This document shows positions 30,924 through 38,799 of a stretch of 64,000 nt of DNA, piece after piece. The stretch spans positions 2,719,001 through 2,783,000 of the forward strand of contig NZ_JALJWF010000001.1 in the NCBI RefSeq assembly GCF_024168645.1, written 5' to 3'. The notes under the pieces are model-generated. The model was given only the letters and a program-made list of their open reading frames with translations. It was not told where the DNA came from and ran no database searches. The DNA is from Pseudomonas sp. GGS8. Lineage in GTDB: Bacteria > Pseudomonadota > Gammaproteobacteria > Pseudomonadales > Pseudomonadaceae. Within the stretch, counting starts at the first letter, position 1. Each line of letters opens with the position of its first letter. A program made the translations under genes and the position numbers.

Positions 30924-32579
30924 ATGAACCTGCATCAGTTCGCCGAAACCCACGAAGTCACCAACCAGCCGCCATCGCTGGACGGCACCAATCTCTATCG
31001 CATCGACCTGCCGTTGCAGGAGTGGTCGCGGCGGTTCGATGCCGGTTGGGCCGAGTCGCGGATCGACGCTTACGGCGCATTGGCCGGCGGGCCGCTGATG
31101 GAAGCCGGGTTTGCGGCCAATCAGAACAAACCGGTGTTCGTCAGCCATGACCGTTACGGCCATCGCATCGACCTGGTGGAATTTCATCCGGCTTATCACC
31201 AGTTAATGCGCACGGCGGTAGAGCATGGTCTGACAGGGTTGCCCTGGACCGATCCGCAACCGGGCGCCCATGTGGCTCGCGCGTCCATGACGTATTTGCA
31301 CAGTCAGGCTGAAGCTGGCAGCGGTTGCCCGTTGACCATGACCTTCGCCAGCGTCCCGGCGATGCGCCTGCAACCGGATCTGGGCAAACTCTGGCTGCCG
31401 AAAATCCTCGCCACCGAGTACGACCCGCGCAATGTCGGCATGGCCCACAAGGCCGGGGTCACCATCGGCATGGCCATGACCGAGAAACAGGGCGGCACCG
31501 ACGTGCGGGCCAACACCACCAAGGCGTATCCAGTGGGGGCCGGTGGGCCGGGCCAGGCATATGAACTGGTGGGCCACAAGTGGTTCTGCTCGGCGCCAAT
31601 GTGTGACGCCTTCCTGACTCTGGCCCAGACCGACAAAGGCTTGACCTGTTTCCTGCTGCCGCGTCATCGTCCGGATGACACGCGCAATCAGTTCTACATA
31701 CAGCGGCTGAAAAACAAACTCGGCAACTGGTCCAATGCCTCCAGCGAGGTGGAGTTCCGCGGCGCCCTGGCCTGGATGGTCGGCGAAGAGGGCCGGGGCG
31801 TTCCGACCATCATCGAAATGGTCGCCATGACCCGCTTCGATTGCATGGTCGGTTCCAGCGCGCTGATGCGCCAGGCCTTGACCCAGGCCAGCCATCACTG
31901 CGCCCACCGCAAGGTCGGTGGCAAGTTGCTCAGCGAACAATCCTTGATGCAAAACGTGCTGGCCGACCTGGCCCTGGAAAGCGAAGCCGCCCTGGCGTTG
32001 AGCCTGCGCATGGGCCGGGCGCTGGATCATCTGGATGACGACCACGAAGCGAAATTCGCTCGATTGGTGACGGCAGTGGGCAAGTACTGGATCTGCAAAC
32101 GCGCGCCCGCGATGATCAATGAGGCTGCCGAATGCATGGGCGGCGCCGGTTATGTCGAGGAAAGCATCCTGCCGCGACTGTACCGTGAGGCGCCGGTCAA
32201 CTCGACGTGGGAAGGTTCCGGCAACGTGCAATGCCTCGACGTGTTGCGCGCACTGTCGAAAGAGCCGGGTGTGCTCGATGTGCTGTTCAGCGAATTGGGC
32301 AATGGTCATGGCGATAAACGTCTGGCCACGCACATCAGCCAGTTGCAGAAGGCGTTCAAGGACACCGACGACATTCAATACCGCGCCCGCCAGCTCACCG
32401 AAGACATCGCCTTGGGGCTTCAGGCCAAACTATTGCTGGAGGCCGGGAATGCATCGGTCAGCGATGCCTTCATCGCCAGCCGCCTCGGGTCGGCCGGCCG
32501 GGTGTATGGAACGTTGCCGCTCGGGCTGGATGTGGAGGCGATTGTGGCTCGCTCGACCCCGCAAGGTTTCACGACTTGA
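30924..32579 (+). CDS. AidB-like acyl-CoA dehydrogenase
   Basis: A 551-residue flavoprotein of the acyl-CoA dehydrogenase superfamily. The FAD/substrate motifs GMAMTEKQGGTDVRANTTKA and MVAMTRFDCMVGSSALMRQA, and the C-terminal CMGGAGYVEESILPRLYREA, align closely with E. coli AidB, including its long C-terminal extension. AidB binds DNA and is induced by alkylating agents and low oxygen; a simple isovaleryl-CoA dehydrogenase role is the other reading. AAGGAG lies 7 bases before the ATG. Confidence 0.87.
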   Translation: MNLHQFAETHEVTNQPPSLDGTNLYRIDLPLQEWSRRFDAGWAESRIDAYGALAGGPLMEAGFAANQNKPVFVSHDRYGHRIDLVEFHPAYHQLMRTAVEHGLTGLPWTDPQPGAHVARASMTYLHSQAEAGSGCPLTMTFASVPAMRLQPDLGKLWLPKILATEYDPRNVGMAHKAGVTIGMAMTEKQGGTDVRANTTKAYPVGAGGPGQAYELVGHKWFCSAPMCDAFLTLAQTDKGLTCFLLPRHRPDDTRNQFYIQRLKNKLGNWSNASSEVEFRGALAWMVGEEGRGVPTIIEMVAMTRFDCMVGSSALMRQALTQASHHCAHRKVGGKLLSEQSLMQNVLADLALESEAALALSLRMGRALDHLDDDHEAKFARLVTAVGKYWICKRAPAMINEAAECMGGAGYVEESILPRLYREAPVNSTWEGSGNVQCLDVLRALSKEPGVLDVLFSELGNGHGDKRLATHISQLQKAFKDTDDIQYRARQLTEDIALGLQAKLLLEAGNASVSDAFIASRLGSAGRVYGTLPLGLDVEAIVARSTPQGFTT

Positions 32580-32594
32580 TGAACACCACTGAAA

Positions 32595-32688
32595 CCTGTG
32601 GGAGCGGGTTTGCCCGCGATTGCGGTTATACATTTAACAGAGAGGTTGGCTGATAGACCGCTATCGCGGGCAAGCCCGCTCCCACAGG
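32595..32688. repeat. REP doublet
   Basis: CCTGTGGGAGCGGGTTTGCC starts at 32595 and is paired with an inverted GGGCAAGCCCGCTCCCACAG copy ending at 32688. Lies between the AidB-like gene and amn. Confidence 0.85.
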
Positions 32689-32752
32689 GTTCCCGTGAAG
32701 CGATGATGCAGGCAAGATGAAGGTCTGCAAGTCAGAACACAGGAAGCTGATC

Positions 32753-34216
32753 GTGACCGAAGCGTTTATTGTCGTTCAAACCGCCGAGCAAGCCGTGGAC
32801 CGGCTTGCTGTCTTGCACGAGCGTGCAACCACAGCGCTGAATCAGGCGCTCAAGCGTTATCTCAAGGATCGCGTCGAGCCGGATGCTGAACAGCGGGCGC
32901 TGTTTCGTTATCCCGAGTTGCGTCTGACCTACCTCTGCCAGGGCGAAGTTCCACAGACCACTCGCGCCTATGCCAAGGTTCAATTGCCGGGGACCTACAG
33001 TGTCACCGTCACTCATCCGGCAGCCTTCCGCAAATACCTGCTGGAACAACTCGTCCCGTTGATGCACGACTTCACCGTGACCGTGGAGGTCGGCGTCAGC
33101 CAGCAGAACATTCCTTATCCGTACGTGGTCGAGCAGGGCGATGAACTGGCCGGCTCCGGCGTCACGGCGGCGGTGCTGGCGCGGGTGTTCCCGAGTACGG
33201 ATCTGTCGGCCGCCACCGATGGCATCGCCGATGGCTTGTACGATTGGGAAAACACCGACCCGCTGCCATTGGCCCTGTTCGATGCCGCGCGGGTGGACTT
33301 CTCCCTGCGCCGGCTGGTGCACTACACCGGCAGCGACTGGCGGCATGTACAGCCGTGGATTCTACTGACCAACTACCACCGCTACGTCGACCAGTTCATC
33401 GTTCATGGCCTGGAACAACTGCGCAAAGACCCGCGTTTTGTGCGCATGGTGTTGCCGGGCAACGTGATCATCGAAAAGAGCATGGACCACGGCGAAGCGT
33501 CGGCGATTGCCGCCGGCGTGGTCTGGCATCGTTACCAGATGCCGGCCTATCACCTGATCGCCAGCGACGGCCATGGCGTAACCTTGGTGAACATCGGCGT
33601 CGGCCCGTCCAACGCCAAGAACATCACCGACCATTTGGCTGTGCTGCGTCCGCATTGCTGGCTGATGATCGGCCACTGCGGCGGCTTGCGTCAGTCGCAG
33701 ACCATTGGCGATTACGTGCTGGCCCACGCTTACATGCGTCGCGACGGGATTCTCGATCGGGTGGTGCCGCCGAACATCCCGATTCCGGCCCTGGCCGAGG
33801 TGCAGATGGCGTTGCAGCAAGCGGCGGCCAACATCACCGGTGAGAAGGGCGACGAGCTGAAGAAGCGCCTGCGCACCGGCACCGTGCTGACCTATGACGA
33901 CCGTAACTGGGAACTGCGCTGGGCGCAGGAGCGTCCGCTGATCAACCTGTCCCGCGCCGTGGCGGTGGACATGGAAAGCGGCACCATTGCCGCTCAAGGC
34001 TATCGCTTGCGGGTGCCATACGGCACGTTGCTCTGTGTGTCGGATAAACCGCTGCACAGCGAAATCAAACTGCCGGGGTCGGCCAACGCGTTCTATGAGC
34101 GTGCGGTCAGCCAGCACTTGAAGATCGGCATCGAGGCAGTGGATCTGTTGCGCACTGAGCTCAACTCGCTGCACTCGCGCAAACTGCGCAGCTTCGACGA
34201 GCCGCCGTTCCGCTAA
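32753..34216 (+). CDS. amn: AMP nucleosidase
   Basis: Hydrolyses AMP to adenine and ribose 5-phosphate, tuning the adenylate pool. 487 residues (E. coli Amn is 484). The N-terminal AMNp_N domain is followed from about residue 240 by a PNP/UDP phosphorylase-like catalytic domain with NIGVGPSNAKNITDHLAVL, LMIGHCGGLRQSQ and AVDMESGTIAAQGYRLRVPY. I chose GTG 32753 because AGGAAG sits 6 bases upstream; an in-frame ATG at 32717 would add 12 residues and lacks a good ribosome-binding site. Confidence 0.94.
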   Translation: MTEAFIVVQTAEQAVDRLAVLHERATTALNQALKRYLKDRVEPDAEQRALFRYPELRLTYLCQGEVPQTTRAYAKVQLPGTYSVTVTHPAAFRKYLLEQLVPLMHDFTVTVEVGVSQQNIPYPYVVEQGDELAGSGVTAAVLARVFPSTDLSAATDGIADGLYDWENTDPLPLALFDAARVDFSLRRLVHYTGSDWRHVQPWILLTNYHRYVDQFIVHGLEQLRKDPRFVRMVLPGNVIIEKSMDHGEASAIAAGVVWHRYQMPAYHLIASDGHGVTLVNIGVGPSNAKNITDHLAVLRPHCWLMIGHCGGLRQSQTIGDYVLAHAYMRRDGILDRVVPPNIPIPALAEVQMALQQAAANITGEKGDELKKRLRTGTVLTYDDRNWELRWAQERPLINLSRAVAVDMESGTIAAQGYRLRVPYGTLLCVSDKPLHSEIKLPGSANAFYERAVSQHLKIGIEAVDLLRTELNSLHSRKLRSFDEPPFR

Positions 34217-34231
34217 CAGTCATGGTCATTT

Positions 34232-34268
34232 AGCGGTCAGGGCACTAGCATTAGCAGCCCTGACCGTT
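34232..34268 (+). terminator. Terminator-like hairpin after amn
   Basis: AGCGGTCAGGGC at 34232-34243 pairs with GCCCTGACCGTT at 34257-34268 (12 bp, one G-T pair) with a 13-base loop, followed after a few bases by TTCTTTT. Lies just after the amn stop and before rluE. Confidence 0.6.
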
Positions 34269-34284
34269 AGATGTTCTTTTCGCC

Positions 34285-34926
34285 ATGCCTCGTCCACCTC
34301 GTCCTGCTTCCCGCCGCCCTGGCGTGAAGCCTGCGCCATCCTCTTCAGCCCCGCGCCGTGTCGCCAAAGCGCCACCGGCCGAGCCGAAGCTGATTCTGTT
34401 CAACAAGCCTTTCGATGTGCTGACGCAATTCAGCGACGGCGAAGGGCGGGCGACGCTCAAGGATTTTATCGAGATTCCGGGGATTTACCCGGCAGGACGG
34501 CTGGACCGTGACAGCGAAGGCTTGTTGCTGCTGACCAACGACGGCCAGCTTCAGGCGCGGATTGCCGACCCGAAACACAAACTGGCCAAGACCTACTGGG
34601 TGCAAGTGGAAGGCGTGCCAACCGCCGAGCAGTTGCAGCGTTTGCGCGATGGCGTTGAATTGAACGACGGTATGACCTTGCCCGCCGAGGCGCGGCAGCT
34701 TGATGAGCCTGAGCTGTGGCCACGCAACCCGCCTGTGCGTTTTCGCAAAAGCGTGCCCACCAGTTGGCTGGAGTTAGTGATTCGCGAGGGGCGCAACCGT
34801 CAGGTGCGGCGCATGACCGCGGCGGTCGGCTTGCCGACGTTGCGTCTGGTGCGGGTCAGAATTGGCGACTGGTCGATCGAAGGGCTCGATCAGGGCCAGT
34901 GGAAGGAAGTGCCGGCGCGTTTATAG
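34285..34926 (+). CDS. rluE: 23S rRNA pseudouridine synthase (RluE-like)
   Basis: A 213-residue member of the RsuA/RluB/E/F family; RluE makes pseudouridine 2457 of 23S rRNA. There is no S4 domain. After a basic, Pro/Arg-rich 30-residue leader come [15 protein letters not shown], the catalytic-Asp block [19 protein letters not shown] and [20 protein letters not shown]. Its 3' end overlaps the convergent DUF2788 gene by 6 bases. Confidence 0.88.
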   Translation: MPRPPRPASRRPGVKPAPSSSAPRRVAKAPPAEPKLILFNKPFDVLTQFSDGEGRATLKDFIEIPGIYPAGRLDRDSEGLLLLTNDGQLQARIADPKHKLAKTYWVQVEGVPTAEQLQRLRDGVELNDGMTLPAEARQLDEPELWPRNPPVRFRKSVPTSWLELVIREGRNRQVRRMTAAVGLPTLRLVRVRIGDWSIEGLDQGQWKEVPARL

Positions 34927-35130
34927 CGTGCCGGATTCGATCAGGCCGATGACCACGCTTTTGATCACGAACGCGGCCACACCCAGCCCCAGCACAAAGA
35001 ACAGAATGAACGAACCGAAGCGCCCGGCTTTGGATTTCTTTGCCAGATCCCAGACGATGAAACCCATGAAAATGATCAGAATGCTGACCAGGCCAGTCAT
35101 CATCCACTCTTCGAAAACTGCAGGATCCAT
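34921..35130 (-). CDS. DUF2788 small membrane protein
   Basis: A 69-residue protein with two membrane segments (about residues 10-28, [20 protein letters not shown], and 39-62, [20 protein letters not shown]) joined by a basic loop AKKSKAGR. Matches the DUF2788 family of Pseudomonas and relatives; function unknown. Its stop codon overlaps that of rluE on the other strand. Confidence 0.85.
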   Translation of the reverse strand: MDPAVFEEWMMTGLVSILIIFMGFIVWDLAKKSKAGRFGSFILFFVLGLGVAAFVIKSVVIGLIESGTL

Positions 35131-35246
35131 CGAACATCTCCAGCGCGGGTGGGGCTAAAAAGGGCGGGGGGAGTATACGCGATGGCAGATTGATGGAGCA
35201 TGGACCTGCGTCGGTGTGTCGCAGCTATTCGTCGCCTGTGCCGGCC

Positions 35247-35338
35247 CTATCGCAAGCAAGCTCGCTCCCACAGATGTTGTGTCGGCCTCAGGATTCAGGC
35301 ACGACGAATGACCTGTGGGAGCGGGCTTGCCCGCGATG
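35247..35338. repeat. REP doublet with diverged left arm
   Basis: CTATCGCAAGCAAGCTCGCT begins at 35247; the inverted right copy CTGTGGGAGCGGGCTTGCCC lies at 35313-35332. The left arm has compensating changes (AAGC...GCTCGC) relative to the usual GGGC...GCCCGC core. Confidence 0.8.
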
Positions 35339-35344
35339 GCGTCC

Positions 35345-35824
35345 TCAGCTGCGCAGATGGGTTAGAGGAAGTTCAGTGCTGTTGAGCACCTGATTCAGCA
35401 CAAAACTCGACCGCACACTCGTGACCCCTTCAATTCGGGTGAGATGCCCCAGCAGCAGCTTCTGATAGTGATCCATGTCCGGCACCACCACCTTGAGCTG
35501 ATAATCCGCATCCATCCCCGTGACCAGGCTACATTCCAGCACTTGCGGCAAAGTGCGAATGGCGGCTTCGAAGTTCTCGAAACGTTCGGGAGTATGGCGG
35601 TCCATCCCGATCAGCACGTAGGCGGTCAGGCTCAGGCCGAGCATCTTGCGGTCCAGCAAGGCGACCTGGCGGGAGATGTAGCCGTCGTCTTCCAGTTGCT
35701 TGACCCGCCGCGAGCAAGGCGAAGGCGACAGGCCGATGCGTTCGGCCAGCTCTTGATTGGAGATGCGCGCGTCGCGCTGCAATTCCGCCAAAATGCTCAA
35801 GTCGTATCGGTCGAGTTTGCTCAT
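35345..35824 (-). CDS. Lrp/AsnC-family transcriptional regulator
   Basis: A 159-residue Lrp-type regulator: N-terminal winged helix (LDRYDLSILAELQRDARISN, recognition region LSPSPCSRRVKQLEDDGYIS) and C-terminal RAM effector domain (VLECSLVTGMDADYQLKVVV). Members sense amino acids and usually control themselves and a neighbour. It is divergent from the candidate RNA locus at 35945-36143, and ATTGCG half-sites in the gap suggest self-control. The ATG at 35824 is preferred to the adjoining TTG. Confidence 0.92.
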   Translation of the reverse strand: MSKLDRYDLSILAELQRDARISNQELAERIGLSPSPCSRRVKQLEDDGYISRQVALLDRKMLGLSLTAYVLIGMDRHTPERFENFEAAIRTLPQVLECSLVTGMDADYQLKVVVPDMDHYQKLLLGHLTRIEGVTSVRSSFVLNQVLNSTELPLTHLRS

Positions 35825-35846
35825 CAATCAGGCCTTTGTCATAACT

Positions 35847-35915
35847 ATTGCGACAGATTATCTATCCTGAGTTAAAAATTGCGCAAGTGATGTTTATTTG
35901 AGCAATCTTCGCAAT
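35847..35915. promoter_or_regulatory. Cluster of ATTGCG half-sites
   Basis: ATTGCG at 35847-35852, AATTGCGCAA at 35877-35886 and CGCAAT at 35910-35915 repeat the same hexamer in both orientations at about 31-bp spacing (three helical turns) just upstream of the Lrp regulator gene. This spacing suits an Lrp-type octamer; binding is inferred. Confidence 0.45.
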
Positions 35916-35944
35916 CCTCTGTCGACGCTCCGGGCCTATTCTTA

Positions 35945-36143
35945 TTACCAGAATCACTGCTCGGACAAACAGTCCAGTGCGGCTCGCCCAATCAGGCCAG
36001 CTGCGGTCGCCACCCCCACCGGGGATGCGTCGGCCCCCGAGCTACACACTGTCCAGAAGACGGCGTGAGGTGAGCCGACGTCATAAGCGTCGAGCACGGA
36101 CGAAGTTCTCAAGGGGAGGCCGACGGGTCTCCCTTTTTTATTG
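35945..36143 (+). ncRNA. Candidate structured RNA ending at an intrinsic terminator
   Basis: Part of a 435-bp gap without a convincing gene. Nested complementary segments suggest a folded domain: CAGTG 35975-35979 with CACTG 36047-36051, GCTCG 35982-35986 with CGAGC 36038-36042, GGCC 35995-35998 with GGCC 36032-36035, and CCCC 36014-36017 with GGGG 36021-36024. A second hairpin pairs CGACG 36076-36080 with CGTCG 36088-36092. It ends in a strong terminator 117 bases before the next ATG. It could be an independent small RNA or a leader/riboswitch for the 36260 gene. I do not recognise it as a known class; the 5' end is a guess. Confidence 0.45.
36111..36141 (+). terminator. Strong intrinsic terminator
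   Basis: An 11-bp stem with two G-T pairs (AAGGGGAGGCC with GGTCTCCCTTT), GACG tetraloop, then TTTA. No gene on this strand ends near it, so it must end a non-coding transcript. Confidence 0.85.
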
Positions 36144-36259
36144 CCTGGAATTTCTCTCCGGCCCTCAATAAAAAAGTTACGTGACTGATAACCTGTTGCA
36201 GAACCGGCCTGCGCTTTACCAGTCTTACGTACAGGCCCTAACCCGCAGTGAGGAAAAGC

Positions 36260-37351
36260 ATGAAATCGCGCATCTGGCGTTTGGCCGGTGTTGGTTTGCT
36301 GTGTGTGAGTGTCACTGCGCAATCGCTTGCCGATGAGCCGCAGAACCGCGGCCCCGATGGCGGGCAACATGGGCCTGAACATCGGGGCAATGACCAGGGC
36401 CATGGCGGCAGTAATCAGCCACCCCCGCAGAACACCGAAATCATTCGTGGCGGCAACAGTCGCCAGTTGGAGCGCCACGACCAGAATCAGGGCGGTCAGT
36501 GGCAGAACCGTACGCCGCACGAGTCCAATAATCAGGGCGGCCAGTGGCAGAGCCGTCAGCTGCACGATCCAAACGCTCAGGGTGGCCAGTGGCAGAACCG
36601 TACACTGCACGACCCCAACGTACAGGAGCGAGCGCCGCAACAACCGAGTAACAATCTGCCAATCCAGGGCCGGCCCGATACCGTGCGCCAGACCCAAGAG
36701 CCTCGGCGTGGCTACTATCAGGACGAACCGCGACGCAACAATGGCAATCAGCAATGGCAGACCGGAGGACGGGACTCGCATCCCGATGACCGTCGCTGGC
36801 CCGGTCGCCCGGAGGGGCACGGCACTGGCTGGGGCCCCGGCCCGCAGTATCGTCCGGGGTACGTGATCGACCGCTTCCCGGAGGAGCGTCACTTCCGTGT
36901 GCCGTATCGTGGCCAGGATTTTTTTTATTCCGGTGGCTACTGGTATCGTCCGCAAGGCGCGCGTTATGTGGTGGTTCAGCCGCCTCGCGGAATTCGTGTC
37001 AGCTACTTGCCCGATTACGCCCGTGAAGTATGGATTGGCGGCGCGCTACTGTTCCTGGCGGCCGGCGCGTATTACGCCTATCAGGAAAGCACTCAGGATT
37101 ACGTCGTGGTCGAACCGCCCGTGCAGCCGCAACCGGTGAGCAATGGTTATGACGTGGTGGCGTACCCGGCCAACGGCCAGTCGCCGGAGGAAGTCAGCCG
37201 AGATGGTTATGAATGTTATCGCTGGGCCGTGGAACAGAGCGGTTTCGATCCGCGTGCCATCACCTACCAACCCGATCCGTCGGTGGTGCAAGCTTATCGA
37301 CAGGCCCAAGGCAACTGCCTGAGCAGTCGCGGCTATCAGGTGAGTTACTGA
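36260..37351 (+). CDS. Secreted Gln/Asn-rich repeat protein (DUF6515-like)
   Basis: A 363-residue envelope protein. Signal MKSRIWRLAGVGLLCVSVTA (cleavage near SLA before DEP); low-complexity H/G/N/Q-rich region to about residue 200 with three 15-residue tandem repeats; then a compact domain (FRVPYRGQDFFYSGGYWYRP, RYVVVQPPRGIRVSYLPDYA), a hydrophobic stretch (IGGALLFLAAGAYYAY), and a C-terminal Y-D-V-V-x-YP block with two cysteines (YECYRWAVEQSGFDP; NCLSSRGYQ). Resembles DUF6515/RcnB-like Pseudomonas proteins of unknown role. GAGGAAA precedes the ATG. The stop overlaps the convergent cation-efflux gene by 7 bases. Confidence 0.75.
   Translation: MKSRIWRLAGVGLLCVSVTAQSLADEPQNRGPDGGQHGPEHRGNDQGHGGSNQPPPQNTEIIRGGNSRQLERHDQNQGGQWQNRTPHESNNQGGQWQSRQLHDPNAQGGQWQNRTLHDPNVQERAPQQPSNNLPIQGRPDTVRQTQEPRRGYYQDEPRRNNGNQQWQTGGRDSHPDDRRWPGRPEGHGTGWGPGPQYRPGYVIDRFPEERHFRVPYRGQDFFYSGGYWYRPQGARYVVVQPPRGIRVSYLPDYAREVWIGGALLFLAAGAYYAYQESTQDYVVVEPPVQPQPVSNGYDVVAYPANGQSPEEVSRDGYECYRWAVEQSGFDPRAITYQPDPSVVQAYRQAQGNCLSSRGYQVSY
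36488..36622 (+). repeat. Three 45-bp in-frame tandem repeats
   Basis: Encodes QGGQWQNRTPHESNN, QGGQWQSRQLHDPNA and QGGQWQNRTLHDPNV back to back within the secreted repeat protein. Such in-frame repeats can vary in number between strains. Confidence 0.85.
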
Positions 37352-38241
37352 GCCGCGGCGGCCTTTACCACTTCCTGCGGGTCGGCGTGCACCAGCACTT
37401 CGGCTCGCGGGTAGACGGCATGAATCGCATCGGCGGCTTGATCGCTGATGCCGTGGGCGACTGACAGGGTCAAGTCCCCCGGCAATTCCAGATGCAATTG
37501 CACGAACCACTGGTTACCGGAAATCCGCGTGCGCAAGTCGTGGGCGCCCAACACCCCCGGTACGCTGCAGGCCAGTTCGAGCATGTGCTGGCTGACATCA
37601 GTCGGCAATTCTTCATCCATCAGCACTGCAAAACTTTCCCGGGCGATCTGAATTGCGCTCCAGAGGATGTAAGCGGCGATCCCCAGACCGAACCAAGGGT
37701 CGACTTGCTGCCAGCCAAACCCGGCCAGCACCAGCGCCACGAGAATGCCGCCGTTGAGCAGCAGGTCCGAGCGGTAATGCAAGGAGTCGGCGCTCACCGC
37801 GCTGGAACCGGTTGCCTTGATTACCCGGTGCTGCAACATCAGCAGGGCCACGGTCAGGATGAGGGAGAACACAATCACCCCGATGCTGAGCCACGCAGCG
37901 CCTATCGGTTCCGGATGTTTCAACCGTTCGATCGCCTGCAAGGCAATCAGCACCGCACTGCCGCCAATGAATAGCGCCTGAGCCATGCCCGCCAATGATT
38001 CGGCTTTGCCGTGCCCATATCGATGATCGTCGTCGGCCGGGCGCAAGGCGTAATGCACGGCCATCAGATTGAGCAGCGAGCTAATGCCGTCGAGGGCCGA
38101 GTCAGTCAACCCGGCGAGCATGCTCACCGAGCCGCTCAGCCACCAGGCGATGGCTTTGGCGATAATCAATATGCACGCGACCGCCACCGAGGCGCGCGTC
38201 GCCAACCGCAGCAGGCGGGCGTGGTCGGTAGGGGTCGTCAT
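37345..38241 (-). CDS. Cation diffusion facilitator (FieF-like)
   Basis: A 298-residue inner-membrane divalent-cation/proton antiporter with six membrane segments. The metal site of FieF/YiiP is kept: SMLAGLTDSALDGISS (two Asp in membrane helix 2) and DDDHRYGHGKAESLAG after it. The C-terminal cytosolic domain (from about 210) ends with HADPQEVVKAAAAQ. Substrate could be Zn, Fe, Mn or Cd. Matches the P. aeruginosa neighbour PA3963. Confidence 0.9.
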   Translation of the reverse strand: MTTPTDHARLLRLATRASVAVACILIIAKAIAWWLSGSVSMLAGLTDSALDGISSLLNLMAVHYALRPADDDHRYGHGKAESLAGMAQALFIGGSAVLIALQAIERLKHPEPIGAAWLSIGVIVFSLILTVALLMLQHRVIKATGSSAVSADSLHYRSDLLLNGGILVALVLAGFGWQQVDPWFGLGIAAYILWSAIQIARESFAVLMDEELPTDVSQHMLELACSVPGVLGAHDLRTRISGNQWFVQLHLELPGDLTLSVAHGISDQAADAIHAVYPRAEVLVHADPQEVVKAAAAQ

Positions 38242-38270
38242 CAGAGCTGTGATTCCTTCAAATGCACGAA

Positions 38271-38690
38271 TTATGCTGCCGGTTGCAGGCCAAACATAGC
38301 CAGTTGCTGGGCGTTGCCCTTGTGCTGGATCAGGCGCGGATCGTCCAGCGGGAAGCTGCGGCCCAGTTCACTTTCGAGAATAGTCTGCAACTTGTGGTTA
38401 TCGACCTTGCCGTCGGCGCCGATGGCTTCCTTGAGTTTTTCCGGGGCCACCTGGGCGGTCCGACCGGGCTCGAAGTAAATGGCACCCGTGGCGAAGTCCA
38501 CCGCAAAGGCAATCAGGCCGGGGATGATATAGAAAAGCAAGCCCACGGCATCCAGCGCAGCGATGGCCGGGTCGATCTTGCCGTCGATCTGGCCGCGACG
38601 ATCCGGGTAGAAAATCGAACCGCAGGCGGTCATTTGGGTCAGCAAGGTTGCGACCAATACACCGCCGATCAAGCGAAAGGAAGCACGCAT
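38271..38690 (-). CDS. Small lipoprotein of unknown function
   Basis: A 139-residue protein with a lipoprotein signal (MRASFRLIGGVLVATLLTQM, then T-A-C, Cys23) followed by GSIFYPDRRGQIDGKIDP and a hydrophobic hairpin (LDAVGLLFYIIPGLIAFAVD) and a charged tail. It resembles conserved Pseudomonas lipoproteins next to hrpB. The hydrophobic segment after the cysteine is unusual for a purely anchored lipoprotein. Function not known. Confidence 0.8.
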   Translation of the reverse strand: MRASFRLIGGVLVATLLTQMTACGSIFYPDRRGQIDGKIDPAIAALDAVGLLFYIIPGLIAFAVDFATGAIYFEPGRTAQVAPEKLKEAIGADGKVDNHKLQTILESELGRSFPLDDPRLIQHKGNAQQLAMFGLQPAA

Positions 38691-38799
38691 ATTAAATCTC
38701 CTGAGTCATCTGGAAACGAAGGGGCGTCTGTATGAGTTAGGACCGCGACGAACGCTACGCAGTTCGCCGTTATACTCGTCGCTCTGTTTTGGAGCCAGC

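Noticed and set aside
35977..36171. 64-codon plus-strand frame in the candidate RNA region
   Set aside because: Reads straight through the intrinsic terminator, has a very Arg/Pro-rich composition and no ribosome-binding site; the region is better explained as RNA.
35954..36955. 333-codon minus-strand frame across the 36-kb region
   Set aside because: Most of it is antisense to the secreted repeat protein, whose signal peptide and repeats are convincing, and its start has no ribosome-binding site.
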